Below are positions 53,227 to 62,429 of a stretch of DNA of 64,000 nucleotides, piece after piece. This DNA comes from Verrucomicrobium spinosum DSM 4136 = JCM 18804. Its GTDB lineage: Bacteria > Verrucomicrobiota > Verrucomicrobiia > Verrucomicrobiales > Verrucomicrobiaceae. A program made the position numbers and the translations under genes. The DNA lies in contig NZ_ABIZ01000001.1 of assembly GCF_000172155.1 (NCBI RefSeq), positions 4,249,105 to 4,313,104 on the forward strand, written 5' to 3'. The stretch's first letter is position 1; every line of letters starts with the position of its first letter. The notes under the pieces are model-generated. The model was not told the origin of the DNA and searched no databases. It worked only from the letters and a program-made list of their open reading frames with translations.

Positions 53227-54645
53227 ATGCCCCAGTACGACGCCATCATCATTGGTTCCGGCCCGAATGGCCTGGCTGCCGCCATACGCCTGGCCCAGCA
53301 GGGATGGAAGACCCTGGTCCTGGAAGGTGCCGATACCGTGGGCGGAGGGATGCGCACCAAGGAACTGACCAAGCCATTCCACCTGCACGACGTCTGCTCC
53401 GCCATTCACCCAATGGGTGTGGCGTCCCCTTTCTTCCGGTCGCTCGACCTGGAATCTCACGGCCTACGTTGGATTCACCCCGACCTGCCCCTGGCTCACC
53501 CCATGGACGGTGGTCGGGCCGTGTTGCTGCACCGTTCGCTTCAGGAAACGGCCGCGGGACTGGGCAAGGACGGTGGTCGGTACCGGTTCTTTTTTGATTC
53601 TCTAGCAGCTCATTCCCATGAACTCTACGGGGACCTCCTGGCACCAGCCCGCCTGCCCCGGCATCCCTTGTTGATGGCCCGTTTCGGCATGGGCGCTGGC
53701 TTGCCCGCCAGCATCTTTGCCCGATATTTCTCCACACCTGAGGCGCGCGCGCTCTTCGCAGGAAATGCCGGTCACTCGGTCATGCCCTTCCATCTACCGC
53801 TAACCTCGGCTATCGGGCTGGTTTTGCAAACTGCCGCGCATGCGGGGGGCTGGCCCATTCCCGAGGGCGGCTCGCAGAGCATCGCCAACGCGATGTTGAG
53901 CCTGCTGACCTCCCTTGGCGGCGAGGTGCGGTGCAATACCCCGGTGAAGTCTTTTGCCGATCTGCCGGACGCCCGTGCTTATCTCTTTGACATCAGCCCA
54001 AGGAATCTCGCCAGGATCTGCGGTCGCGAGCTTCCTCAAGCGTACCGGTACAAGCTGGAACGTTTCCGTCACGGCCCGGGGGTATTCAAGGTGGACTATG
54101 CCCTCCATCACCCCATCCCGTGGTCCAATGAAAACTGCCATCGCGCTGGCACTGTCCACTTGGGCGGCACCCTTGAGGAAATAGCCAAAAGTGAGCGGGA
54201 TGCCTGGGAAGGACGGCATTCGGACCATCCCTTTGTGCTGGTCTCCCAGCCTTCCATGCTCGACTCCAGCCGCGCTCCCGCTGGCAGGCACGTGGCCTGG
54301 GCCTACTGTCACGTCCCGCATGGTTCTACGGATGACCGTCTGGAAGTCATCACGCGCCAGATCGAGCGATTCGCTCCCGGCTTCCGCGATTGTATCGTTG
54401 CCACGGCTACGCTCAATACCAGCCAGATGGAGAGCTACAATCCCAACTACATCGGAGGCGACGTGGTGGGCGGCATCACAGACTGGCGACAGCTCTTCAC
54501 CCGACCTGCCAGCTTGTTTCAGCCCTACGCCACCCCCCACCCAAAGATCTACCTCTGCTCGGCATCCACACCGCCTGGAGGAGGCGTTCACGGCATGTGC
54601 GGTTATTGGGCGGCGGAGTGCGTTTTGAAGCGCGTTCGCGAGTAG
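53227..54645 (+). CDS. phytoene-dehydrogenase-like FAD oxidoreductase
   Basis: 472 residues. The FAD-binding Rossmann motif IIIGSGPNGLAAAIRLAQQG (G10-x-G-x-x-G15) is followed by VLEGADTVGGGMRT and the C-terminal GGGVHGMCGYWAAE typical of CrtI/amine-oxidase-like enzymes of the NAD(P)/FAD-dependent superfamily. It may act on carotenoid or other isoprenoid-like substrates, but no carotenoid gene cluster surrounds it. It is divergent from the exported protein, with 144 bases between starts. Confidence 0.85.
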   Translation: MPQYDAIIIGSGPNGLAAAIRLAQQGWKTLVLEGADTVGGGMRTKELTKPFHLHDVCSAIHPMGVASPFFRSLDLESHGLRWIHPDLPLAHPMDGGRAVLLHRSLQETAAGLGKDGGRYRFFFDSLAAHSHELYGDLLAPARLPRHPLLMARFGMGAGLPASIFARYFSTPEARALFAGNAGHSVMPFHLPLTSAIGLVLQTAAHAGGWPIPEGGSQSIANAMLSLLTSLGGEVRCNTPVKSFADLPDARAYLFDISPRNLARICGRELPQAYRYKLERFRHGPGVFKVDYALHHPIPWSNENCHRAGTVHLGGTLEEIAKSERDAWEGRHSDHPFVLVSQPSMLDSSRAPAGRHVAWAYCHVPHGSTDDRLEVITRQIERFAPGFRDCIVATATLNTSQMESYNPNYIGGDVVGGITDWRQLFTRPASLFQPYATPHPKIYLCSASTPPGGGVHGMCGYWAAECVLKRVRE

Positions 54646-54771
54646 TGGCCAGAGTGAATGACACCACCACGGAGCCCGCCCTGTCTCCATGAACTGAGTC
54701 GATCAGGATCCCATTCCCGCCTCACGGCTGCTGGCCCCACATCACGCATCACCCACCCGGTCTTCGCTCGC

Positions 54772-56001
54772 ATGACCCTGGAGCCCATTTTCTCCCGAAC
54801 CAGGCATCTCTGGCAGGCCTGTGCCACAGGCGGAGCGATCATCCTGTCGGTTGGAACGGCTCATGCCTTCCCTCTGCTCTCACCAGATTCTCCCGTGGAT
54901 GCCACTCTCACGGGATCGATTGACCTGGAGAGCTATTCCATCGACCAGCCGGCACCCGGCCTGCTGTTCACAGATGACGACACCTACTTCGCCCCCCGCC
55001 TCTCGTTGATTCTGGATCTCCAGTGGGGTCCGCACTGGAGCGCCTTTGCACAGGGCCGCGTCGATCGGGGTTTTGATCCGGGCGTGAGATCTGATGGCGA
55101 CATTCGTCTCGACGAGTATGCCATCCGCTGGAGTCCTTGGGGAGACTCCATGGTGAACCTCCAGGTGGGCAAATTTGCCTCCGTATTTGGCAACTGGATT
55201 CCCCGTCAGCTCAGCACCCAGAACCCGTTCATCACCGCCCCTGCTCCGTATGAAAATGTGTTCGGCATCACCGATGCCGCCGCCCCTCTCAGCCGGGGCG
55301 CTTTCCTGGAACGCAAGATGCAGGCCGACAAAAAAAGAGACTGGCTCCCCCAGATCTGGGGCCCTGCCTATGCCCATGGCACCTCACTATCCGGACGGTT
55401 GGACCAGTTTGAGTACGCCATCGAAATCAAGAGCAGCGCCCTCTCCTCCCGCCCCAGTGCCTGGGAGGCAAGAGAGCTGGAATGGGACCACCCCACCATC
55501 ACGGGGCGGCTGGGATGGAGACCCGACTCCTCCTTAGCACTGGGCCTCTCTGGCAGCACGGGTGCCTATTTGCTGGAGGCTGCGGACGCCACCCTTCCCG
55601 CTGAAAGCGAGCGGGATAACTTCAAGCAGGATACCGTTGGGATGGACTTCCGCTACTCGATCCGCCATTTCGAACTCTGGAGCGAGTTCATTTTCACCCG
55701 TTTCGAAGTGCCCGGCGTTGGCGACGCCGACCTGGCCTCTTTCTATGTGGAGGGGCGCTACAAGATCACCCCCAGCCTCTATGCCGCCCTGCGCTGGAAT
55801 CAGCAGTGGTTTGACGACATTTCAGACGGACACGGCGGCTCCCCCGGCTGGGACCGGGATCTCTACCGGGTGGATGTGGCTCTGGGATACCGATTTGCCC
55901 GCAATTTACAGGGCAAGGTGCAGTACAGTTATGGACACGAACCCGGTCTGAACGCCAATGGCAGCCACCTGCTGGCCACGCAGCTCACCTGGACATTCTG
56001 A
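54772..56001 (+). CDS. outer-membrane beta-barrel (porin-like) protein
   Basis: About 409 residues from the ATG at 54772. A signal peptide ends near GTAHAF (residue about 30). The mature chain alternates polar and aromatic residues, as in barrel strands (SLILDLQWGPHWSAFAQGRV, MVNLQVGKFASVFGNWIP), and ends with QLTWTF, the terminal aromatic that outer-membrane barrels need for insertion. No sequence family such as OprB or alginate export could be fixed. It starts 126 bases after the CrtI-like gene. Confidence 0.78.
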   Translation: MTLEPIFSRTRHLWQACATGGAIILSVGTAHAFPLLSPDSPVDATLTGSIDLESYSIDQPAPGLLFTDDDTYFAPRLSLILDLQWGPHWSAFAQGRVDRGFDPGVRSDGDIRLDEYAIRWSPWGDSMVNLQVGKFASVFGNWIPRQLSTQNPFITAPAPYENVFGITDAAAPLSRGAFLERKMQADKKRDWLPQIWGPAYAHGTSLSGRLDQFEYAIEIKSSALSSRPSAWEARELEWDHPTITGRLGWRPDSSLALGLSGSTGAYLLEAADATLPAESERDNFKQDTVGMDFRYSIRHFELWSEFIFTRFEVPGVGDADLASFYVEGRYKITPSLYAALRWNQQWFDDISDGHGGSPGWDRDLYRVDVALGYRFARNLQGKVQYSYGHEPGLNANGSHLLATQLTWTF

Positions 56002-56032
56002 CCGGCCACCCGGGAACAGGAGGATCTGCGAA

Positions 56033-57475
56033 TCAGGCTCGTAAGCCGAGCTGGCGGAGTTTTTCCTCGCTCTCCTTCCAGTTCACCTCGTGCGGCAGGC
56101 GCTGGGACTTCGCAGCGATGGCTCCGGTCACTCCGGCGGCCTCACCCATGGCCACGGCATTACCGGTCACCCGGTAGCTGGCGTGGGAGATGAAATCGCC
56201 GCTGATGCACCTGCCAGCCATCATGAGGCCATCCACATCCCGGGCGATCAAGGCGCGCAGAGGAATGTCGTACGGCTTCACCTTGATGCCCGTGGCATGA
56301 ATGGCTGCTGTCTTGTTGTGATCCGCACTGGTGGCATGAATGTCCACACCGAACGTGACCCGGGCAACACCGTCCTCGTGACGGATACCTTGAATGAGGT
56401 CGTCCTTTTGCACCGTGAATCTTCCAGAGATGCGTCGCCCGTCCCTAACGCCGATCTGTTCTGCGGTAGCCACAAGTTGCAGACCTTCCCAAGGACCACC
56501 CAGACCCCGCAGGCCATTCACCATCTTTGTCATCTCAGCGCGAGCCCGCACCGTGGCAGTGGTGATGCCCGCTGCATCAAATGGCTTCACCCCATACTCG
56601 TGGTTCATCATGGCGAAAAGCAAGTTGCCCCGCACATGCCAGAGGGTCGGTTTGCTGTAGGATGGGAAGTGACCAAATTTCTCGATTTCAGCCCGAATGC
56701 GATTCTTCTTCTCGTCATTGGTATTCTCATCAGGCAAGGCCTTGCCGAAGCGAACGAACTCGCGAAGTGCCTCCACATCCTTTACCACGAGCAAGGCATT
56801 GAGCGACATGGGTTGACAGGGGCAATCCTTCGCCTCCCCCAGTTCAAAGGCACAGCCCGCCAGCGCCCCTAGGTCGCCATCGCCCGTGGTGTCGATAAAG
56901 ACTGGCGCCCGCCAGGCTTCCCGACCCGACTTCGAGTCGGTGACAATCGTGGTCAGGCGGCGGCCCTCCTTGAAGGCCGCCGCGACCCGGGTGTGATATT
57001 GGAACTGCACCCCCGCCTCCACGCACAAATCTTCCAGCAGCAGCTTCAAGGCTTCCGGATCATAACAGAAAGCCTTCTCACCGCCTCCTGTCTTGCCTCC
57101 TCGCTCATCCAGCTTCACCTTCAACTCTTTGGCCAAACCGGGTTTGTCAAAATCGAGCAGATAGCCCAGCAGACCCGCAGTCCACACCCCGCCCAGGCAG
57201 CCACGCCACTCAAACAAGCGCACCTTTGCCCCAGATCTGGCCGCCGCAATGGCGGCCGCCACGCCGGCGGGACCCGCGCCACACACAATCACATCCGCGT
57301 CATCCGCCAGCGGCACCGCTTCAGCCGGAATGGAAAACTTGCCAGCCGGTGGGGCCTCACCATTTTCCAGCGGCACTCTTGCATCTGCGGCAGACAAAGC
57401 CGGCACAGCGGCACTGCCGAGAGCCGCGTGGAGAAAGTGACGGCGGGAGAAAGGAGCAGCAGATTCAGATTTCAT
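56033..57475 (-). CDS. Tat-exported FAD-dependent oxidoreductase
   Basis: About 480 residues from the ATG at 57475. A twin-arginine signal (FSRRHFLHAALGSAAVPAL) precedes an FAD_oxidored-type fold, with VIVCGAGPAGVAAAIAAARSG (G66-x-G-x-x-G71) and GCLGGVWTAGLLGYLLD. Also seen are FIDTTGDGDLGALAGCAF and the C-terminal AGRCISGDFISHASYRVTGN with the FAD-binding AMGEAAGVTGA. This PF12831-like family is expanded in Verrucomicrobiota and Planctomycetes; substrates are unknown. It is convergent with the barrel gene. Confidence 0.87.
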   Translation of the reverse strand: MKSESAAPFSRRHFLHAALGSAAVPALSAADARVPLENGEAPPAGKFSIPAEAVPLADDADVIVCGAGPAGVAAAIAAARSGAKVRLFEWRGCLGGVWTAGLLGYLLDFDKPGLAKELKVKLDERGGKTGGGEKAFCYDPEALKLLLEDLCVEAGVQFQYHTRVAAAFKEGRRLTTIVTDSKSGREAWRAPVFIDTTGDGDLGALAGCAFELGEAKDCPCQPMSLNALLVVKDVEALREFVRFGKALPDENTNDEKKNRIRAEIEKFGHFPSYSKPTLWHVRGNLLFAMMNHEYGVKPFDAAGITTATVRARAEMTKMVNGLRGLGGPWEGLQLVATAEQIGVRDGRRISGRFTVQKDDLIQGIRHEDGVARVTFGVDIHATSADHNKTAAIHATGIKVKPYDIPLRALIARDVDGLMMAGRCISGDFISHASYRVTGNAVAMGEAAGVTGAIAAKSQRLPHEVNWKESEEKLRQLGLRA

Positions 57476-57685
57476 GCAGCCCTCAAGACGTTCTGAAACG
57501 GCTGAACATTTCAACGATAGCCCCCCTTCAGGTCGAACCATGATCATGGTCCAGACAAATTGCCGCCATCCCGGCTGCCTTATTTTCCCCCAGAACACAT
57601 TGACCAGAAACACCAATCCATGGAAAATCCCTGTGGCGGCACGCGACTCACGTCCGCACCACTGGCAGAAACCCACCTCTGACTT

Positions 57686-58327
57686 ATGAACTGGAAATTG
57701 AGCTGCACCGTATTGGGAGGCTTTGCCCTCACCGTAGCCCATGCAAGCGACCTTAGCGAAGCTTTGCGCAGGCTCTCAGAGAACGGCCCCACCTATTATC
57801 AGCCGCCACCAACTTACAACGACAGCCCGGGCTATTACCCCTACGCCCCACCACCTCCGAACATCCCGCCCCCACAGCGCGCCCAGCATGCCTATGATGT
57901 TGGCTACCGGGTCGGGCAGGATGACTTCCTGCAAGGCCATTCCAAGCACTTCGTCCGTCATGTGGAGCTTTTTGACGACGCCACGCGCGATGCATTTTCT
58001 CACGGTTACGACACGGGTTACGATGTCGCAAGGGAGGCCGCCGCCCGGCGGGATCGTGACTACTACAAGGCCAGAGTCTCACCTCGGCCTCCCGTGCCCA
58101 GCGAACACTACAAGTCCGGCTACTACCCGTACACTCCACCCCCCAAGGAGTCACCCAATGTGGACCGCCAGCGTCACGCCTACGACATAGGATACCGGGT
58201 CGGGCAGGACGATGCCCACAAAGGCTTGTCCAAGCATTTTACCCGTCACGACAAACTCTTCGACAAAGACACCCACGAGAGCTTTTCAGCCGGGTACGAC
58301 AAAGGCTATGACCGGGCCCGCAAGTAG
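57686..58327 (+). CDS. exported protein with two internal repeats
   Basis: 213 residues with a short signal (LGGFALTVAHA). After a Pro/Tyr-rich segment come two similar roughly 52-residue repeats, about 73-124 and 159-210: HAYDVGYRVGQDDFLQGHSKHF... and HAYDIGYRVGQDDAHKGLSKHF..., each ending in a GYDxGYDxARx motif and preceded by a Tyr/Pro linker. The duplication is internal to the gene. No family was recognised; it may be an envelope or secreted scaffold protein. Confidence 0.75.
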   Translation: MNWKLSCTVLGGFALTVAHASDLSEALRRLSENGPTYYQPPPTYNDSPGYYPYAPPPPNIPPPQRAQHAYDVGYRVGQDDFLQGHSKHFVRHVELFDDATRDAFSHGYDTGYDVAREAAARRDRDYYKARVSPRPPVPSEHYKSGYYPYTPPPKESPNVDRQRHAYDIGYRVGQDDAHKGLSKHFTRHDKLFDKDTHESFSAGYDKGYDRARK

Positions 58328-58337
58328 GCTTGCGGGC
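58316..58337. terminator. hairpin containing the stop codon of the repeat protein gene
   Basis: GCCCGCAAG (58316-58324) pairs with CTTGCGGGC (58329-58337) around TAGG, so the TAG stop codon (58325-58327) lies in the loop. It sits between convergent genes, but there is no U tract on either side. Confidence 0.5.
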
Positions 58338-58358
58338 GGGGGACGTCACTCCCACAAA

Positions 58359-61300
58359 TCACGATACGGGGCGCTGTGCTCTCGCAAGCGCCAGTATTTC
58401 CTCGTCTGACAGTTGGGAAGGGCTGACAAGGGAGCGTGCCGCTTGCAGGCTGGTCACTGCGCCATCGCGGATGACGTAGAACTGCCCCGGCCCTTGTCCG
58501 GGCAATTTCGAGGCCACATCGATGCGCGCTTCGCTCAGCATGGGTTTCATTTTGGCCAGAGCGGTGGGCTCTTTCACACGCCCTACAAACCAGTTGCGGA
58601 TGTTGTCCTTGGCTTTGTAATCGAAATCACCGGGGCTCTGGGTGGCGAGGAACATCCCCAACCCTGCGGAACGAAAGCGCTTCAGGGCGTTTTCCATAGG
58701 CTCCTTGGTGGAGGGCTTGCTCGTGGCAGGCAGGTAGAGATCAGCCTCATCAAAGAGCAGGACGGCCTGGAGTTTGTCTGAAGGCTGCTTGCTCGCGTAG
58801 CGGTTCATCTCCTGCAAAAACTGCGAAATCCAAAACAGGAGCTTAACAGAGGAGTCGAAGAACTTGGTGCTGATGATCGTCAGCCGCGTTTTTCCGTGCG
58901 GCGAGTGAAAGAGCGATTCCGCGCTCAGTTTCTCCCCGCGCGCTTCCACGAGGTCGGCATTGCCCAGGCGAAGCGTCTCCAGATCCTGCACCAGCTTTTT
59001 GAAGTGTTTGGTGTCAAGGTATCCGATGGCGTTGATCAGCGTGGCATCCTCGTCATGGACGATGCCCAGGAGCTTGTCCAGACTCATGTCTGGGTGCACC
59101 TGTGCCAGCACACTGAGCGCCTTTTGGAGCACGACTGTCTTGGCGGCGTCATTGCCATTCGCTTTGTAGCCCATCATCCCGGCGAGGGCACCAGCGGTAT
59201 GTTTGGCCGCGATGTCTCGGTCTGCAGGCTTCATGTCGGCCAGCCCGTCTGGAATCATGGGCAGGCATAGAGGGCGTCCGTCATCGCGGCCCGGAGTATA
59301 GAGGGATACCTCGATCGACTCGCGCAATTTCGCGCGGCGCGCCTCTGCTTCTGGCGAGGGCAAGGGTTGTTGCCAGGCAGTCTCGCTGGCGTAGCTGCAC
59401 AGGTCTCCCTTGCGGTCGATGAGCACAGCGGGCACACCAGAGAGCAGCAGGCTCTCGATGAGGTTGAGCGCCAGCGTCGTCTTGCCACTCCCCGATCCAC
59501 CGAGAAAGGCGGTATGACGGGTGAGCTCCGCGTTGTCAATCGTGACCGGCGACGGGGACAGCTCCTTGGTCATGCCGAGCCACGAACGGCCTGCGGGCTG
59601 GATCACCAGACTAGCGGGAGCTGGCTCAGTAGGTGTAGTTTTATCCGGCTCAGCATCCACCCGGCCAGTGCTTCCAGACAGGACAGCCGGGACCGCAGGT
59701 GCCGCCGGGAGGTTGTGGAGGTTCAGAATCATGCTGACCGGCCGGAGTTTCGTCAGTGGCGTTTCACTAAGGAGCCATTCTGCAAATCCCTGGCGGGAGC
59801 CATGTCTGGCCACAAAGGTCTGCATGGCCGCCATGGCACGCCAGTCAGAATCTTCAACGATCGTGCGAGCTCCACCTTCAGCAATGAGTTCACCCAGTTT
59901 CTTGGCAATGACTGTACGAGGACTCTCTGGAAATGACGTGGTGCGAACGATGACACAACGCCGATCTTGATTTATGGCTCGCTCTCTTGCAGCAACTACA
60001 GCATTCCCCAATGCGCCACCTTGCGCTTTTTGATTGCAGAGGGTCACCAGCGTCCGGGAAATCACACGACCGCTGTTTTCCAGTTGCGTCGCGACCTGGT
60101 CCCCACCCGCGGACGCTTTGACCAACCAGCCCTTCCCAGGCAGTTCATTGGCGGCGTGGGTGAGTGCCGACGCCAGCAACCCTGTCATCTCCGCCTCGTG
60201 CTGAGGGAGCGGCTCGGAATAGGACGTGTAGTGATCATTCCACAATTGCTCAAGAACGAGTCCTTCAGATATGACGGGGGACACCTTTCCAGTCGCCCCT
60301 CCGATGTCTCCGGCATCCGTGTTCGCCACCACCGGCCGTTGACCATCCTGCTGGCTTCTCGCGCGCGCCTCCCGACAAAGGTCCAGCACCTTGCGAGCGC
60401 GAAATCCCTGAAGCTTTTCTGGCAAGTTGCCCGCGAAGGGATAGAGCGGCTCGCTCGCCACGATGTCCGCATCTGAGTCGTCAAAGAGATGCTCCAGACG
60501 TCGGGTAATGATCTTCTCGACTTCTGCGGCGGAGCGCCTGCCTGCCAGCCTTACGGGCTCAGGGCTTGTTTCAATGCGATCAAGCAGTGAATTCGTTAGG
60601 GACGGCTTGAGGTGGGAGTAGAAATCTTCAAGACAGGAGACTACGACAACCATGGACGGCACAGCATCAGTGAGCTCGCATACGATGCGCATGGCGGAGA
60701 GGAACCTCGTCTGGACGGGCAGGTTGAGCTCATACATGCCCTCCAACTGGTCCAGACAGACCACAAACGTGCTTTGCTCCAGGGCCCAAGCCAGTGCGGC
60801 CAAAGACCTGATGACCTCCCGGGGGCCTCCATCGCCGTGCAGAGGCGCAATGCCTCCCAGCTTTCGCAGATCATAGTCTGAGAGGGGCCGGCAGCGGAGA
60901 TACTGTAGAATAAGATTCTTCAATTCGGGCTCATCTCGCTGAAGCAGGAGCAGAACCCTGAGCAGATCGGGATGAATGTTCTGCACCTTGAGCCTGGCTA
61001 TCAGATAGTCGGAATACTCAAACACCCACGGCAGGTTCAGCTCCCCTTCCCGGAGAAACTGAAGCGCACCAGGCTCAAAGAGATCCCTGTCTTCCACGAG
61101 CGAGTTTGACAAACGTCGCAGGGCTGTCTGTTCTGAGATGTCGTCGTCATAGGGCTGGTTTAAGGAGTCAATGATGTTGGTCAGCACATACTGCTCGTAG
61201 TTGGCCTCACTGGAGGTCATCTGCATGTAGGTGAAGTACCCGCTGGCCTTCCGGGTGACTTCACTGCGGAAGGCGCGCATCAGATGGGTTTTGCCCGATC

Positions 61301-61514
61301 CCGCTTCCCCCAACAGCAGAAGAATTTTCCCGTAATGGAGCCCTGCCCCAACGCTGTTCATCACGCGGGCGAAGGCCGCCCTCGCCTCCTCATGCACTTC
61401 CGGTACGTCCATGATGTCGTGCCGGAAAATCTCATGCCGATGCACGATAGCGTGAAACAGTTCCGGGTGGCTGTTGGAGCAGAATGCCGTGAGTCGCGGG
61501 TCGGTGACGTTCAT
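58359..61514 (-). CDS. two-domain P-loop ATPase with HerA/DUF87-like C-terminal motor
   Basis: 1051 residues. The N-terminal ATPase (about 50-400) has Walker A GEAGSGKT at 69-76, an Asp-containing Walker B-like VVCLDQLEG near 251-259 and a predicted helical region. Residues about 420-620 show no recognised domain. The C-terminal part (about 650-1040) is a HerA/DUF87-like motor with GGSGSGKT at 672-679, VLLFDEADLYLP at 918-929 and the sensor-type LATQSPGDFDYKAKDNIRNWF. This arrangement, a regulatory ATPase joined to a DNA-pumping motor, is seen in several defence systems. It is the last gene of the three-gene cassette (18-base gap to the middle gene). Confidence 0.8.
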   Translation of the reverse strand: MNVTDPRLTAFCSNSHPELFHAIVHRHEIFRHDIMDVPEVHEEARAAFARVMNSVGAGLHYGKILLLLGEAGSGKTHLMRAFRSEVTRKASGYFTYMQMTSSEANYEQYVLTNIIDSLNQPYDDDISEQTALRRLSNSLVEDRDLFEPGALQFLREGELNLPWVFEYSDYLIARLKVQNIHPDLLRVLLLLQRDEPELKNLILQYLRCRPLSDYDLRKLGGIAPLHGDGGPREVIRSLAALAWALEQSTFVVCLDQLEGMYELNLPVQTRFLSAMRIVCELTDAVPSMVVVVSCLEDFYSHLKPSLTNSLLDRIETSPEPVRLAGRRSAAEVEKIITRRLEHLFDDSDADIVASEPLYPFAGNLPEKLQGFRARKVLDLCREARARSQQDGQRPVVANTDAGDIGGATGKVSPVISEGLVLEQLWNDHYTSYSEPLPQHEAEMTGLLASALTHAANELPGKGWLVKASAGGDQVATQLENSGRVISRTLVTLCNQKAQGGALGNAVVAARERAINQDRRCVIVRTTSFPESPRTVIAKKLGELIAEGGARTIVEDSDWRAMAAMQTFVARHGSRQGFAEWLLSETPLTKLRPVSMILNLHNLPAAPAVPAVLSGSTGRVDAEPDKTTPTEPAPASLVIQPAGRSWLGMTKELSPSPVTIDNAELTRHTAFLGGSGSGKTTLALNLIESLLLSGVPAVLIDRKGDLCSYASETAWQQPLPSPEAEARRAKLRESIEVSLYTPGRDDGRPLCLPMIPDGLADMKPADRDIAAKHTAGALAGMMGYKANGNDAAKTVVLQKALSVLAQVHPDMSLDKLLGIVHDEDATLINAIGYLDTKHFKKLVQDLETLRLGNADLVEARGEKLSAESLFHSPHGKTRLTIISTKFFDSSVKLLFWISQFLQEMNRYASKQPSDKLQAVLLFDEADLYLPATSKPSTKEPMENALKRFRSAGLGMFLATQSPGDFDYKAKDNIRNWFVGRVKEPTALAKMKPMLSEARIDVASKLPGQGPGQFYVIRDGAVTSLQAARSLVSPSQLSDEEILALARAQRPVS

Positions 61515-61532
61515 GAGAGGAAGCGCCCAAAA

Positions 61533-62429
61533 TTAATCAGTGCGGATAAAGTGAAAAGTTTCGCCGAGGTGATGGGTGGCCGAGCCAGCCACATCCGCTG
61601 GATTCATGGCTTCCACCAGGTCGGCCCGGCTCAGGCGCAGGCGAAGGGCCTGATTGGCTTCCACCAGCCGCCGCTTGAACTCCTGCTCGTCCACTGCGTA
61701 GGGTGATCCCAGTTGTTTCAGCCGCCGCCATAGGTGGGAGATGAAGACTTTGTTGTCTCCGAACCAGCCGGTCTCACTAGATCGCGCGGCTGCCAGCACT
61801 GTTTCAGCGAAGTCTGGCGCTGACCTCATCTCCTCGGAAGCAGGCTTTCCTTCTGGCCCTACCGGGTCAGGTGCTTGGACCATGCGATCCCCCACCCATC
61901 GCCGAAGGAGAGCAAGGCGCATCTCGGTAGAACCGCTTTTACGAGCCCCCACGGCTTTCCCGGCCAGTAAATCCAGAGCTTGTGTGGGCGTGGGCAGATC
62001 ACCAGTAGGGAGGTTGTACTCTCGCTTGACAATGCAGGCACGCAGCCCGTCAGATTTAGAGACATGTGCCTGCACCTTGGTAGAGGACGGCAACCCCAAG
62101 GCTTGGGCGGTGAGAATCCTATTTTTCAACTGCTCCCACCTCATCCCCTTTGGCAGTTCGAGTACTCCAAGAGAACCCAGCGCCGCAGACACCCCTGTCT
62201 CCGTGAGGGCGATACGCGACTTCCCCAGGCGAATAGCGACCTCCCTTTCAACCAAATCATGGGATTTCACCTCGAAAGCAAGCGCCAGTTCGGCCTTGGT
62301 CAACCGGCCCTCGAAAAGAGGCCATAGATCCTTTCTAACGGTGCTTGAGGTTTCACCCTTGCTTCTGTCGGCCACTACTAGCCGAATCAGAATGAGTTCA
62401 GAGAGAATGTCAGGATTCATGGGGTTCAC
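61533..62429 (-). CDS. cassette middle protein of unknown function
   Basis: 298 residues from a GTG at 62429, 5 bases after a TAGGAG site; an ATG 9 bases further in is an alternative. Predicted mainly helical, with DILSELILIRLVVADRSKG at the N-terminus and RKDLWPLFEGRLTKAELALA, which could be a winged-helix-like DNA-binding element. The central part has LALLRRWVGDRMVQAPDPVG, and the C-terminus ends KVFISHLWRRLKQLGSP and HHLGETFHFIRTD. No family was recognised. Its start overlaps the end of the nuclease gene by 20 bases, and the ATPase gene follows 18 bases downstream, indicating co-translation. Confidence 0.7.
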   Translation of the reverse strand: MNPMNPDILSELILIRLVVADRSKGETSSTVRKDLWPLFEGRLTKAELALAFEVKSHDLVEREVAIRLGKSRIALTETGVSAALGSLGVLELPKGMRWEQLKNRILTAQALGLPSSTKVQAHVSKSDGLRACIVKREYNLPTGDLPTPTQALDLLAGKAVGARKSGSTEMRLALLRRWVGDRMVQAPDPVGPEGKPASEEMRSAPDFAETVLAAARSSETGWFGDNKVFISHLWRRLKQLGSPYAVDEQEFKRRLVEANQALRLRLSRADLVEAMNPADVAGSATHHLGETFHFIRTD

